Assembly: GCF_038051945.1 (NCBI RefSeq)
Contig: NZ_CP150302.1
Location: forward strand, 4,712,001 to 4,776,000
Direction of reading: 5' to 3'
Origin: Paenibacillus sp. FSL H3-0469
GTDB lineage: Bacteria > Bacillota > Bacilli > Paenibacillales > Paenibacillaceae
Length of the DNA stretch: 64,000 bases
Shown: one piece after another, positions 42,490 to 51,191 of the stretch
Numbering within the stretch: the stretch's first letter is position 1
How the letters are laid out: each line of letters opens with the position of its first letter
Made by a program: the position numbers and the translations under genes
The notes under the pieces: generated by a model
The model's input: the letters and a program-made list of their open reading frames with translations, nothing else
What the model was told of the DNA's origin: nothing
Database searches by the model: none

Positions 42490-43385
42490 CGGCGGCTCCC
42501 TCCTTCATAGTGGACATAACGGCGCGACAGCCTCATAATGACCGCCGTGAACAGCATGACAACAATCAGCAGCACCCAGGCAAGCGCGGAGGAGTATCCG
42601 GCACGGTATTCCTTGAAGGCGCTGGTATACAGATTGTAGACGTAGAACCAGGTGGAATAATTGGGGCCGCCCTGCGTCATGACGAAGGCCTGCGTGAAGA
42701 CCTGGAAGGAGTCGATCAGACCCATAATCAGCTGGAACAGCAGGACAGGCGAGATCATCGGCAGCGTAATATTCAGGAAAATGCGGAAGCGCCCTGCGCC
42801 ATCCAGATTGGCGGCTTCGATCAGGCTGGCCGGGACGCCTTGCAGACCGGCGAGGAAGAGAATCATGCCCGAACCTGCTGTCCAGAAGGACATGATAATT
42901 AGGGCATACAGCGCCGTATCGGGATTCATCAGCCAGGCCGGGCCGTGAATGCCGAACCAGGAGAGCATATAGTTGAAGAGGCCGATCTGCGGATTGAAGA
43001 TCCAATACCAGAGGAGTGACATGGCCACGCCCGAGACCATGCTGGGGAAATACATCGCTGTCCGGAAGAAGCCGCGCCAGGGAAGAGTCTGATGCAGCAG
43101 CAGGGCGAAGCCCAGGCCAAGCAGCAGCTGGACCGGAACGCTGATGAAGGTGTACCTTAAGGTGACTGTCACGGAACGCCAGAACAGCTCATTGTGGAAC
43201 ATCTCCGTATAGTTGGCGAGGCCGATGAATTGGGGCGGATGAATGATGTCATAGTCGGTGAAGCTGTAATACAGCGATGACAGGATCGGGTACAGGGCGA
43301 AGATCAGGAAGCCGACCAGCCAGGGGGAAATGAACAGATACATGTAGAATGTCTGCCGCCGGCTCTCACTCTTAATCACGAACAC
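42486..43385 (-). CDS. Sugar ABC transporter permease (MalF/UgpA type)
   Basis: A 299-residue permease with six predicted helices and an EAA loop, ASLIEAANLDGAGRFRIFLNITLPMISPVLLF. It is the first gene of the six-gene operon. The upstream 120 bp carries two LacI-type palindromes. The protein starts MFVIKSESRRQTFYMYLFISPWLVGFLIFALYPI, typical of the family. Confidence 0.93.
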   Translation of the reverse strand: MFVIKSESRRQTFYMYLFISPWLVGFLIFALYPILSSLYYSFTDYDIIHPPQFIGLANYTEMFHNELFWRSVTVTLRYTFISVPVQLLLGLGFALLLHQTLPWRGFFRTAMYFPSMVSGVAMSLLWYWIFNPQIGLFNYMLSWFGIHGPAWLMNPDTALYALIIMSFWTAGSGMILFLAGLQGVPASLIEAANLDGAGRFRIFLNITLPMISPVLLFQLIMGLIDSFQVFTQAFVMTQGGPNYSTWFYVYNLYTSAFKEYRAGYSSALAWVLLIVVMLFTAVIMRLSRRYVHYEGGSRR

Positions 43386-43408
43386 ACCAGCCTTTCTTCC
43401 TATAAAGT

Positions 43409-43422
43409 ATAAGCGCTTTAAC
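43409..43422. promoter_or_regulatory. LacI-family operator or cre-like site, proximal
   Basis: TATAAGCGCTTTAA contains the AA-N-CG-N-TT core of LacI-family operators. It lies 24 bp upstream of the permease start codon and could also serve CcpA. Confidence 0.65.
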
Positions 43423-43478
43423 TTTAGTGATAAATAAAAATATAATTTGCCGATATAATTACATTGGATAAGTTAAAA

Positions 43479-43494
43479 GTTAAACCGCTTTAAC
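43479..43494. promoter_or_regulatory. LacI-family operator, distal
   Basis: GTTAAACCGCTTTAAC is a near-perfect palindrome with the AA-N-CG-N-TT core. Its centre is 71 bp from the proximal site, close to seven helical turns, which would allow looping by a tetrameric repressor. Confidence 0.65.
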
Positions 43495-43699
43495 TTTTTG
43501 ACGTCCGTTGATCTAATCATAGTGGATGAATTGGAAATAATCAACCCTTTATTTCGTGAATAAAGCGCTATCAGTCAACAAATATAACAAAAGAGTTGAT
43601 AGTTTTGCTGAAAATGATGAAAATCCGAATGTGAATAGGAGTTTTGTGTGAGGTAATGTGACTTGTGCGGCGTTGTTTCGGGAACAGCACGCCTACGGG

Positions 43700-44097
43700 C
43701 GACCGATTGCCCACACGCCACCCAATGTAATCGGTTTTCCGATGACAATCCGCCTGATAGCCCACACGCCGCCCGATGTAATCGGTTTTCCGATTACATT
43801 CAACCCGATAGCCCACACGCCACCCAATGTAATCGGTTTTCCGATGACAATCGCCCCGTCAGCCCGCGCGCCGCCCGATGTAATCGGTTTTCCGATTACA
43901 TTCAACCCGGTAGCCCACACGCCGCCCAATGTAATCGGTTTTCTGATGACAATCGCCCCGTCAGCCCGCGCCGCCCGATGTAATCGGTTTTCCGATTACA
44001 TTCAACCCGGTAGCCCACACGCTGCCCAATGTAATCGGTTTTCCGATGACAATCCGGCCGGTAGCCCGCGCGCCGCCCAATGTAATCGGTTTTCCGC
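43700..44097. repeat. Tandem array 1: 51-bp units with a 22-nt palindromic core
   Basis: Eight cores begin at 43726, 43777, 43828, 43879, 43930, 43979, 44030 and 44081. The spacing is exactly 51 nt apart from one 49-nt step, and the last core is cut short. The core is TGTAATCGG-TTTT-CCGATTACA, a 9-bp hairpin. Units mostly alternate between a perfect palindrome and one ending CCGATGACA. The 29-nt spacers are near-identical (...GCCCACACGCCGCCC...), so this is not a CRISPR. The array begins about 26 nt beyond the udk terminator. The part of the gap between 43495 and 43700 shows nothing else. Confidence 0.95.
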
Positions 44098-44120
44098 ATC
44101 CCTATCATTTCCTGAACGGC

Positions 44121-44147
44121 AAAAACCCGTACGGCATTGCCGGACGG
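44121..44147 (-). terminator. Terminator of udk
   Basis: On the minus strand, CCGTCCGGCA pairs with TGCCGTACGG (one mismatch) and is followed by GTTTTTG. Confidence 0.75.
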
Positions 44148-44175
44148 TCCTTGCACCCGAATCAGCCGGTGCGGC

Positions 44176-44805
44176 TTAATGCCACTGGTGATCGCCGGAC
44201 AGATACTTCTCGGTCAGTACGGACAGCAGCTCGATTCCGACTTGATTCTGTCCGCCTTCCGGGATGATCAGATCGGCGTATTTCTTGGAGGGCTCGATGA
44301 AGGCCTCGTGCATCGGCTTCACCGTGGTGAGGTATTGCGTATGGATCGAACGAATGGTCCGCCCGCGTTCCTCGATATCCCGCAGCACCCGGCGCAGGAT
44401 GCGTACATCAGGATCGGTGTCCACGAACACCTTGATGTTCAGCTGCTCGCGCAGCTTCTCGTCGGACAATACATGTAACCCTTCGAGAATGACGATATTG
44501 TTCGGGGCAAGCTCCACGGTCTTCTCGGTGGAGCGGGCATGAACTGTGAAGTCATACACCGGGGCGAAGGCGGCTTGTCCCGCTTTGAGACAATCCAGAT
44601 GCTCGATCAGCAGTTCCGTGTCGAAGGCCAGCGGGTGGTCGTAGTTAATCGCCCCGCGTTCAGCCATGCTGAGGTAAGAATGGTCTTTATAGTAGTTATC
44701 CTGGGATATGAATGTTACTTTGTCAGAGCCAAGACGGTCAATCACGGAGCGAGCTACCGTTGTCTTGCCGGAACCGGTCCCGCCGGCGATACCAATAATG
44801 AGCAT
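44176..44805 (-). CDS. udk: Uridine kinase
   Basis: A 209-residue kinase that phosphorylates uridine and cytidine with ATP or GTP in pyrimidine salvage. The P-loop is GIAGGTGSGKTTVA at the N-terminus. The motifs SQDNYYKDHS, NYDHPLAFD, IVILEGLHVL and RRVLRDIEERGRT are diagnostic. The ATG at 44805 gives the standard length; GGGAGG lies about 14 nt upstream, a long spacing. It is monocistronic, with a terminator and then the 51-bp repeat array downstream. Confidence 0.95.
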   Translation of the reverse strand: MLIIGIAGGTGSGKTTVARSVIDRLGSDKVTFISQDNYYKDHSYLSMAERGAINYDHPLAFDTELLIEHLDCLKAGQAAFAPVYDFTVHARSTEKTVELAPNNIVILEGLHVLSDEKLREQLNIKVFVDTDPDVRILRRVLRDIEERGRTIRSIHTQYLTTVKPMHEAFIEPSKKYADLIIPEGGQNQVGIELLSVLTEKYLSGDHQWH

Positions 44806-45000
44806 GGTGTAATTATAAACCTCCCTAAGCGATTGCCTTTGCAATTCCAATATTGTAGCACAGCGTTCAACTTATTTCACCTTGATCGAGAGGAATATCA
44901 TGTGAACATTCAAAACATTCGGTTATTTTGTAGGAGAATGATATAATTTCAAGGATTCATACAGATCGGGCGCTACGGAGAAGGGGGCTAGGATAACAAA

Positions 45001-46092
45001 ATGAACGAGGAGAATGCTTTAATGGAGGCGTTCGGCCGGACGCAGGTGCAGCTTGCAGGCCATGGCGGACGGGACGCAGCCGTACTCAAGAAAGCGCTGG
45101 CTAGTGTAGAGGATAGCCTTGCTGCGGACATGTACGGGACAGGAACGGTGATTGAGGAATTCCAGGCGGAGATGGCAGAGGTGCTGGGCAAAGAATGCAG
45201 CGTGTTCTTCCCCAGCGGCACGATGGCACAGCAGATTGCTCTGCGGATCTGGAGTGACCGTGAGGGGAGCAAAAGGGTCGCTTATCATCCGCTATGCCAT
45301 CTGGAGATTCATGAGCAGGACGGCCTGAAGGAGCTGCATCATCTGGAGCCGTTGCTGCTGGGCAGTGCAGACCGCCTGATTACCCTAGAGGATGTGCAGG
45401 GGATGGGGCCTGGAATCGCCTGTCTGCTGCTGGAGCTGCCACAGCGGGAGATCGGCGGACAACTGCCGGAGTATGCGGAGCTGGAAGCGATATCGGCGTC
45501 TTGCCGGGAGCAGGGAATTAAGCTCCATCTGGACGGGGCGCGGCTGTTCGAGGTGCTGCCTTACTACGGCAAGACGGCGGCCGAGGTCTGCGCGCTGTTC
45601 GATAGTGTGTATGTCTCCCTGTACAAGGGCATCGGCGGGATTGCCGGAGCGATCTTAGCCGGAAGCCGGGAGTTCACGGAGGAGTCGAAGATCTGGAAGC
45701 GCCGCCACGGGGGCGACCTGATCAGTCTCTATCCCTATATTGTCCCGGCCCGGTATTATTACCAGCAGCGAATCGCCAGGATGTCAGAATACTATGAGCA
45801 GGCCAAGGAGCTGGCGGCCTTATTCAACAGCTGCCATAAGGTATCCACGCTGCCGGAGGTTCCGGTCTCGAATATGTTCCACATCCATTTCGCACTGCCA
45901 CGGGAACAGCTTGCCCCTGTATTGATTGGGATCTATAACGAGACGGGCATTGGCCTGACACCACGGCTCAAGCCAACCGGTGAGAACGCCTGTTATTACG
46001 AGCTGAACATAGGCGATGTCTACGGCGGCGTCTCGGGGGCGGCGCTAAGGGAAGCGTTCCGGCTGCTGGATGAGCGGCTGAAGCCGCTCTGA
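45001..46092 (+). CDS. Threonine-aldolase-family PLP enzyme
   Basis: A 363-residue fold-type I PLP enzyme of the beta-eliminating lyase/threonine aldolase family, which cleaves L-threonine or allo-threonine to glycine and acetaldehyde. Visible features are FFPSGTMAQQIALRIW (cofactor phosphate region), KLHLDGARLFE (Asp contacting the pyridine ring) and Lys209 in SLYKGIGGIAGA as the Schiff-base lysine. GGGGGCTAGGA precedes the ATG. It is followed by a bidirectional hairpin. The substrate range is not certain, because several family members act on other beta-hydroxy amino acids. Confidence 0.87.
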   Translation: MNEENALMEAFGRTQVQLAGHGGRDAAVLKKALASVEDSLAADMYGTGTVIEEFQAEMAEVLGKECSVFFPSGTMAQQIALRIWSDREGSKRVAYHPLCHLEIHEQDGLKELHHLEPLLLGSADRLITLEDVQGMGPGIACLLLELPQREIGGQLPEYAELEAISASCREQGIKLHLDGARLFEVLPYYGKTAAEVCALFDSVYVSLYKGIGGIAGAILAGSREFTEESKIWKRRHGGDLISLYPYIVPARYYYQQRIARMSEYYEQAKELAALFNSCHKVSTLPEVPVSNMFHIHFALPREQLAPVLIGIYNETGIGLTPRLKPTGENACYYELNIGDVYGGVSGAALREAFRLLDERLKPL

Positions 46093-46108
46093 CTCTGATA
46101 GATAAGTA

Positions 46109-46140
46109 ACAAGCCTCTGCGGAAGCCCGCAGAGGCTTGT
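46109..46140. terminator. Bidirectional terminator
   Basis: A perfect 12-bp stem ACAAGCCTCTGC/GCAGAGGCTTGT with an 8-nt loop lies between the aldolase and flippase genes, which converge. Confidence 0.75.
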
Positions 46141-46260
46141 TTGCTGATGGCAGTACAGGTGGAAGCAGGAACAGCGAAAGGCAGCGACTTGGTTCAAAGA
46201 ATAAGAATGTATATGCATCGCGCAATAAAAATTTCTTATCTTTCTTCTTGGAGGTGCAGG

Positions 46261-47775
46261 CTACGCCTGGCTCCGCAGAGTCATTTTTCTCACCGGTCCG
46301 GCCACCATCTGCTTCTCTGCCCCGTTCAGTCCGAACAGCCACATGGTAAGCACATAGATGAGGGAGTACAGGATGACATACATACCCAGGTACACGTAAG
46401 AAGTGATACTCACGAAGCTAAGCAGGAACCCGCACGCACCGGTCAGCAGCACCACCGGAATGAAGACGCGGATGATCTGCAGCCAGAAATGAAGAATATC
46501 GAACTTCAATTTATATTTGTAGTACACATTATTTAGGCATACATTGATGATCATCCCGATAGCCGTAGCAATGGCGCAGCCTGTAATCCCCCAGATCCGG
46601 ATGAACCAGAAGGTTAAAGCCACCTTCAGAATAGCAACAGAGAAATAGATGAAGGCCTTCACCCGGTGCATATTCATCGCTTCCAGCATGGTGGCGAACA
46701 GCGATTGCACAATCGATGTGATCTGGGGAATGATGATGATCAGCGCAACCGTGTATGCATATTTGTAATCCGGACCGAGCCAGATCAGAATGAAGCTCTG
46801 TCCGAATAACACGAAGCCCGAGACGATGTAGCCTACGATCAGCGCCTGGATTCTGCCTATTTTGACCAGCTCCAGCATTAAAGCCGCCTGATCTGCACCC
46901 TTGACGATCATCTTGGTGAGCTTGGGCAGATAGAAGCTGGCCAGCACATTGGAGAAGTTGAGAATATACGTGTTGAGCTGGGCGGCGATGGCGAAGACGG
47001 CGATAGGCGTAGCCCCCAGGAACATCCCGATGATCAGCGGATCAGCATTCGTATAGATCTGGAAGGCGATCGAAGACAATAAGATATACGACGAATAGCT
47101 GAAGATCTCCTTGAACAGCTTGGTATCGAAGCCGTGGAACCGGACCCGCAGATTCAGCTTGGTGCGGCAAAAGACTACATTAATCACGCCGATTGCCAGG
47201 TTCAGCACAAGTGCGACGGTGACCATTCCTGTTGATCTGAAGCCGAACATCAGGACCAGCACCATCATGGCCGGAGACAGGACCACGCGGATCAGGTTGA
47301 TGATTTTGAGATAGACGAACCGCTCATAGGCCGTAATGATCGAGCTGAAGATATTCAGCGGGAACGAGACAGCCACATTGATGGCAGCAATGATGAATAT
47401 GGTCTTCAGAATGCCGAGCTCAGCTGCATCGAGGCTGCTGAAGATCGAATCGAAATTGAACACCAGAATCACACTGGCAAGTAAGGAGAGGAATCCGATG
47501 GCAGAGAAGAGCAGCAGGAACATTCCGTTTATATTGCGCTGGCCTGTGGAGTCATTCTCAGAGATGTATTTCGCATTGAAGCGGATGACCGCGCTGCCGA
47601 AGCCCAGATCCAGCAGGACGATATAGGCGATGATGGAGTTCACCAGCGCGAATAATCCATATTCGGATTTCCCCAGGGTCGACACAATGAACGGCGTCGA
47701 GCCCAGGGAGATAATAACGCCTAAAAATACGGAAGCATAGGTTATGATTGCAGCAAGTTTAATATTGGTTTTCAA
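46261..47775 (-). CDS. Polysaccharide flippase (Wzx/MATE-like oligosaccharide exporter)
   Basis: A 504-residue integral membrane protein with about 12-14 hydrophobic helices. It begins IKLAAIITYASVFLGVIISLGSTPFIVSTLGKSEYGLFALVNSIIAYI, the typical start of Wzx/RfbX exporters that move lipid-linked oligosaccharides across the membrane. It uses TTG as start, with GAGGAA about 9 nt upstream. It is the third gene of a minus-strand cluster with a GT2 glycosyltransferase and a pyruvyltransferase, 41 nt after the latter, so it probably exports a pyruvylated glycan. Confidence 0.9.
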   Translation of the reverse strand: MKTNIKLAAIITYASVFLGVIISLGSTPFIVSTLGKSEYGLFALVNSIIAYIVLLDLGFGSAVIRFNAKYISENDSTGQRNINGMFLLLFSAIGFLSLLASVILVFNFDSIFSSLDAAELGILKTIFIIAAINVAVSFPLNIFSSIITAYERFVYLKIINLIRVVLSPAMMVLVLMFGFRSTGMVTVALVLNLAIGVINVVFCRTKLNLRVRFHGFDTKLFKEIFSYSSYILLSSIAFQIYTNADPLIIGMFLGATPIAVFAIAAQLNTYILNFSNVLASFYLPKLTKMIVKGADQAALMLELVKIGRIQALIVGYIVSGFVLFGQSFILIWLGPDYKYAYTVALIIIIPQITSIVQSLFATMLEAMNMHRVKAFIYFSVAILKVALTFWFIRIWGITGCAIATAIGMIINVCLNNVYYKYKLKFDILHFWLQIIRVFIPVVLLTGACGFLLSFVSITSYVYLGMYVILYSLIYVLTMWLFGLNGAEKQMVAGPVRKMTLRSQA

Positions 47776-47816
47776 ACAGATCGCTTCCTCGCTACAGAGA
47801 GTGTCTTGTGCTTATT

Positions 47817-48923
47817 TTAAGCGGTAACGATGGACGAAGCAGGTTCTTCAGCGCTGCTGCTTGCCATGGATTCAATGATCTGGCTGTAATGCTGGACCGA
47901 GAATTCATTATTGTACCGTGGGCGCCGGATCGTTTTCAGTTCTTCCAGCAAGGCCGGGATTTGCTTTACATCGTTCGTGAATTTCACATAGCCCAGATGC
48001 TTGATCCATTCGTAGCTGCCTACCACTTTATAATTGTAATTCCCCAGCGCAATACAAGGTGTGGATGTAATCGCCGCAAAAATCATCCCGTGCAGACGGT
48101 CCGTAATCACAACCTCGGCCTCCTTGAACTGATTCCATAAGGTATTCAGCTCGTGGTCCCGGTCTTCCAGGGAGACAGGGCGGAGGATGCAGGTATCCGT
48201 GAAGGTAGTGGAGCTGTAGTGCTTGGAGGTGTATTCCTGGATGACCTTTTTATCCTGCTCGCTGAAAATACTCTCCTTATCCGCTCTAATGCACAGAAGG
48301 GCACCATGGCGCTCCTTAGGAGGATCTGTGATGTCGAGGGACATTACAATGTCCGGCGTTAACAGCACTGCGTTGTTTCTGAAACCTGCTTTCATAATTT
48401 CGTACGACGTTGCCTCTCTGGCGACCAACGTGAGGTCCTTGTGGGAGCCATAGAGGTCCTGTGTCTTCTTGAACTCCGCGCGCCCAAGCTCGGTATCACC
48501 GAAGTAGATGGTCTGCGGGAAGACGATGATTTTGTTATTTGGGAACTCAGAGATAATCTTGCGGCGTACCTCTTCCTCGCGGAAATACTCGATCCCGAAG
48601 TTGCCTCCGCCCTGAAGCACGAAGATATCCTCCGGCGAACAGAACTCCTCCAGACACTTCATGTTATGCATCAGCCGGTTGGCGACAATCTCAATCAGGG
48701 TATAGTCAGGAAAAGCTTTCCGCAAAAAATTCATCTGCGCATAAGTGATGGCGTGATCGCCCAGATTGTCATGCTCAGGGGAGCCGACGACGTAAATGGC
48801 TTTCGTCTTGTCTTTATATGCATTCCGGTAGCTCAGATAGCCCTTATAGTATTGGTAAACGGGAATATTGCTTACATAATTGCGGAAAGACAGCGGCAGG
48901 ATCTTCTCAAGGGCTTGGCTCAT
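47817..48923 (-). CDS. Polysaccharide pyruvyl transferase family protein
   Basis: A 368-residue PF04230-type enzyme that transfers pyruvate from phosphoenolpyruvate onto a sugar as a ketal. Recognisable stretches are VVGSPEHDNLGDHAITYAQMNFL, FVLQGGGNFGIEYFREEE, IIVFPQTIYFGDTE and VVITDRLHGMIFAAI, as in Bacillus EpsI/EpsO. It overlaps the upstream glycosyltransferase by 4 nt (ATGA). SLH proteins such as the one at 12338-16891 need pyruvylated wall polymer, but this enzyme looks more like exopolysaccharide EpsI/EpsO than CsaB. Confidence 0.9.
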   Translation of the reverse strand: MSQALEKILPLSFRNYVSNIPVYQYYKGYLSYRNAYKDKTKAIYVVGSPEHDNLGDHAITYAQMNFLRKAFPDYTLIEIVANRLMHNMKCLEEFCSPEDIFVLQGGGNFGIEYFREEEVRRKIISEFPNNKIIVFPQTIYFGDTELGRAEFKKTQDLYGSHKDLTLVAREATSYEIMKAGFRNNAVLLTPDIVMSLDITDPPKERHGALLCIRADKESIFSEQDKKVIQEYTSKHYSSTTFTDTCILRPVSLEDRDHELNTLWNQFKEAEVVITDRLHGMIFAAITSTPCIALGNYNYKVVGSYEWIKHLGYVKFTNDVKQIPALLEELKTIRRPRYNNEFSVQHYSQIIESMASSSAEEPASSIVTA

Positions 48924-49909
48924 ATCATATTACTTCCCTTCAAACGGAGTTTGGAATAATACAGCATTTTGTATACCGTGGAGCTGGTCAGAATAAGCAG
49001 GGCTGCAGTCTTCATCTCCCGGCGGATGATGCGGTTGCGCAGGATTGCGGAGGTATGCTTGCTCAGGAACCCGCCCAGCTCGGTCAGATATTCCTTGTTA
49101 ACTGCAGTCTCGCCGGTAATCAGCTGGAAGTTGCACAGCTCAATGCCTTCGGTTACGGTCCGGGATAACGAGATTTCTTTGGCGACCGGATAGTTTTTAT
49201 CCTGAATCGTCTCGTAGATCTCCAGCGCCGCACGGAAGCGGTCGTAATATTTCCGGTTGTTCATCGCTCCGGTGATGCTGTCGCTTCGCTTGAGATACAG
49301 GTATTTGGGGGAGTCCAGCGAGACGGTCTTGTTCGCCTGGAGGAATAATTTATAGGTGGTAAAAATGTCCTCGAAATACCGGCCGACCGGATATCTCACC
49401 TGGCTGAACAGCTCAGCCTTGTACAGCTTATCCCAGGCAAGGTTCTGGATCTCGGTATCCTCAAGCAGCTTGTCAATGGCTTGCGCATTATCGTATACAC
49501 GCACCTGGTGCGTGAAGGACTTTTCCAGCTTGACATCATCCTGTACCTCGCAATGGCCGCATACAGCGATATCTGCATTGTGGGCGGTGATGAGTCCGTA
49601 CAGGGCTTCGTACATGTCCGGTTCAATCCAGTCATCGCTGTCGACGAACCCGATATACCGGCCCTCTGCCACATCAATTCCATAGTTGCGGGCATCGGAC
49701 AATCCGCCGTTCTGCTTATGAATGACGACGACACGCGGGTCCAGCTCCTTGTAATACTCGCAAATCTCGCCGCACTTATCGGGTGATCCGTCATTGACCA
49801 GAATCAATTCAAAATTGCGGAAGGTCTGCGCCAATATCGAATCCACACACTTCCTCAGGTACAGTTCCACGTTGTAGATAGGCACAATAATACTTATCTC
49901 TGGCTTCAC
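48920..49909 (-). CDS. GT2 family glycosyltransferase
   Basis: A 329-residue cytoplasmic glycosyltransferase with GT-A fold motifs: ISIIVPIYNVELYLRKCVDSILAQTF, ILVNDGSPDKCGEICE, GGLSDARNYGI and the DxD-like FVDSDDWIEPDM. I choose GTG 49909 because AGGAAGTGA lies 8 nt upstream; the frame is open further to 49957 without a ribosome site. It is the first gene of the three-gene polysaccharide cluster. The donor and acceptor sugars are unknown. Confidence 0.9.
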   Translation of the reverse strand: MKPEISIIVPIYNVELYLRKCVDSILAQTFRNFELILVNDGSPDKCGEICEYYKELDPRVVVIHKQNGGLSDARNYGIDVAEGRYIGFVDSDDWIEPDMYEALYGLITAHNADIAVCGHCEVQDDVKLEKSFTHQVRVYDNAQAIDKLLEDTEIQNLAWDKLYKAELFSQVRYPVGRYFEDIFTTYKLFLQANKTVSLDSPKYLYLKRSDSITGAMNNRKYYDRFRAALEIYETIQDKNYPVAKEISLSRTVTEGIELCNFQLITGETAVNKEYLTELGGFLSKHTSAILRNRIIRREMKTAALLILTSSTVYKMLYYSKLRLKGSNMI

Positions 49910-50070
49910 TCGAGCAGTCACTTCCTTTCCCGGTTCTGATTCGGGTCTACGCGTCACTATATTTGTGATAATCTTACTATCCGGGTCAAAAGGTTGTATA
50001 TACTACTAAAGTGTACTTATCGCTTGAGGAGGGGCGTGAGCTGCCTGACGGGAAGCCGCTGTTCCGCAGC

Positions 50071-50107
50071 AAAAAGACCGCAGCACCATGGGGTGACTGC
50101 GGCCTTT
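50071..50107 (-). terminator. Terminator of the aldose epimerase gene
   Basis: On the minus strand, a hairpin with arms GGCCGCAG and CTGCGGTC (one internal bulge) is followed by five T residues, starting 14 nt after the stop. Confidence 0.75.
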
Positions 50108-50120
50108 CGCCTGCTGAAAT

Positions 50121-50996
50121 TTAGTTAAACGTAATCGCCAGCGCGCTGGTAAACTGGCCGCCCGGCGGCAGGGAGATGGCGTTCTGCTTCTCCCGGAAAT
50201 CGCCGGTGAAGCCTTCGAGATCGGCCACGCCATGCCAAGGCTCGATACACACGAACGGTGCATTCTTCGGCTGCCAGATGCCGAGATCAGGGAAGCCCGT
50301 GAAGGCGACCGTTACGCTCTTAGCAGACTGTTTGCTTTTCAGGGCAACCGATTTAGACTGGACATTGCGGAACACAAGGGCGTCATGCGCAAACATCTCG
50401 TGGTTCAGCGGCAGCTTGTTATCCCCGTCGAGCATGGCCTCGCCCTGGCCCGGAGTGATCAAGCCATTCTCATTCAGGAACAGGCGCTCCAGGCGTTCCG
50501 TCTGCTCAAATTCAAGATAGTAGTCGGTGAAGCGGCCTTCTCCGCCAATCGGGCAGTTGAACGCCGGATGGGTGCCGAGCTGGAAGAACATCTCCCCTTC
50601 ACCGGGATTCTCCACCCGGTAACCGATGTCCAGCGTGCTGCCGTTCAGATTATAGGTGAGATACAGATGGAATGGATACGGGTAGCTGGCCAGCGTGTCC
50701 TCGCTGTGCGATAGCCGGTAGACCGCTTGCGTCTCGCTTGCCTCCACCAGCGTGAATTCGTTGCGTCTGGCGAAGCCGTGCCGGGCCAGCGGATAAGTCT
50801 GTCCATCTACACGGACCACTTCGCCTGCGGCTCCCCCGATCATCGGGAACAACACCGGAGAACGGCCTGTCCAATAGGCGGCGTCTCCGTTCCACATATA
50901 TTCAGTATCTGTATCCGTTCTTCTGAAGCTGACCAGCTCAGCACCGAGTGAACTGATCTCGGCCACGGCCAGGCTGCTGCGTAAAATAGTGTTCAT
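50121..50996 (-). CDS. Aldose 1-epimerase family protein (LacX-like)
   Basis: A 291-residue mutarotase-fold protein. Motifs are ISSLGAELVSFRR at the N-terminus, FPMIGGAAG, the active-site His in LGTHPAFNCPIGG and the catalytic Glu in FVCIEPWHGVADLEG. It would interconvert alpha and beta anomers of an aldose or act as a hexose-6-phosphate mutarotase. The ATG at 50996 has GAGAGGGG about 8 nt upstream; the longer frame to 51041 has none. It is divergent from the M20 hydrolase gene and monocistronic. Confidence 0.9.
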   Translation of the reverse strand: MNTILRSSLAVAEISSLGAELVSFRRTDTDTEYMWNGDAAYWTGRSPVLFPMIGGAAGEVVRVDGQTYPLARHGFARRNEFTLVEASETQAVYRLSHSEDTLASYPYPFHLYLTYNLNGSTLDIGYRVENPGEGEMFFQLGTHPAFNCPIGGEGRFTDYYLEFEQTERLERLFLNENGLITPGQGEAMLDGDNKLPLNHEMFAHDALVFRNVQSKSVALKSKQSAKSVTVAFTGFPDLGIWQPKNAPFVCIEPWHGVADLEGFTGDFREKQNAISLPPGGQFTSALAITFN

Positions 50997-51191
50997 GCTT
51001 TTACCCCTCTCGCCCTGCAATATGTAATCCTGATGTCTCATATTCTAACAGACTTCCCCGCAGGTGCCAGCAAATAACGGAAATTCTCCAGCCTATAATT
51101 TTTACAGTATGTACAATGACAAACAGGTGGAATTCGTTAACATAGAAGGATAGCAATGATTCCATATCAGCGGAAACGGGGGAATAAGCCG

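Noticed and set aside
43700..44097. CRISPR array, suggested by 22-nt palindromic repeats with 29-nt spacers
   Set aside because: The spacers are nearly identical to each other, the second array has the same layout, and no cas genes are present.
43658..44179. A 173-residue reading frame with 17-residue repeats across array 1, and similar frames across array 2
   Set aside because: The 51-bp period is a multiple of three, so any frame free of stops stays open. Both strands are open, there is no ribosome site, and the palindromes explain the pattern.
46261..49909. Complete capsule or S-layer-anchor polymer cluster
   Set aside because: Only three genes are present. The pyruvyltransferase resembles EpsI/EpsO rather than CsaB, and no polymerase or priming transferase is adjacent.
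50011..50124. A 37-codon GTG frame (begins VYLSLEEGRELPDGKPLF) upstream of the aldose epimerase terminator
   Set aside because: There is no ribosome site, it overlaps the terminator hairpin and converges on a real gene; at most it is a decayed fragment.
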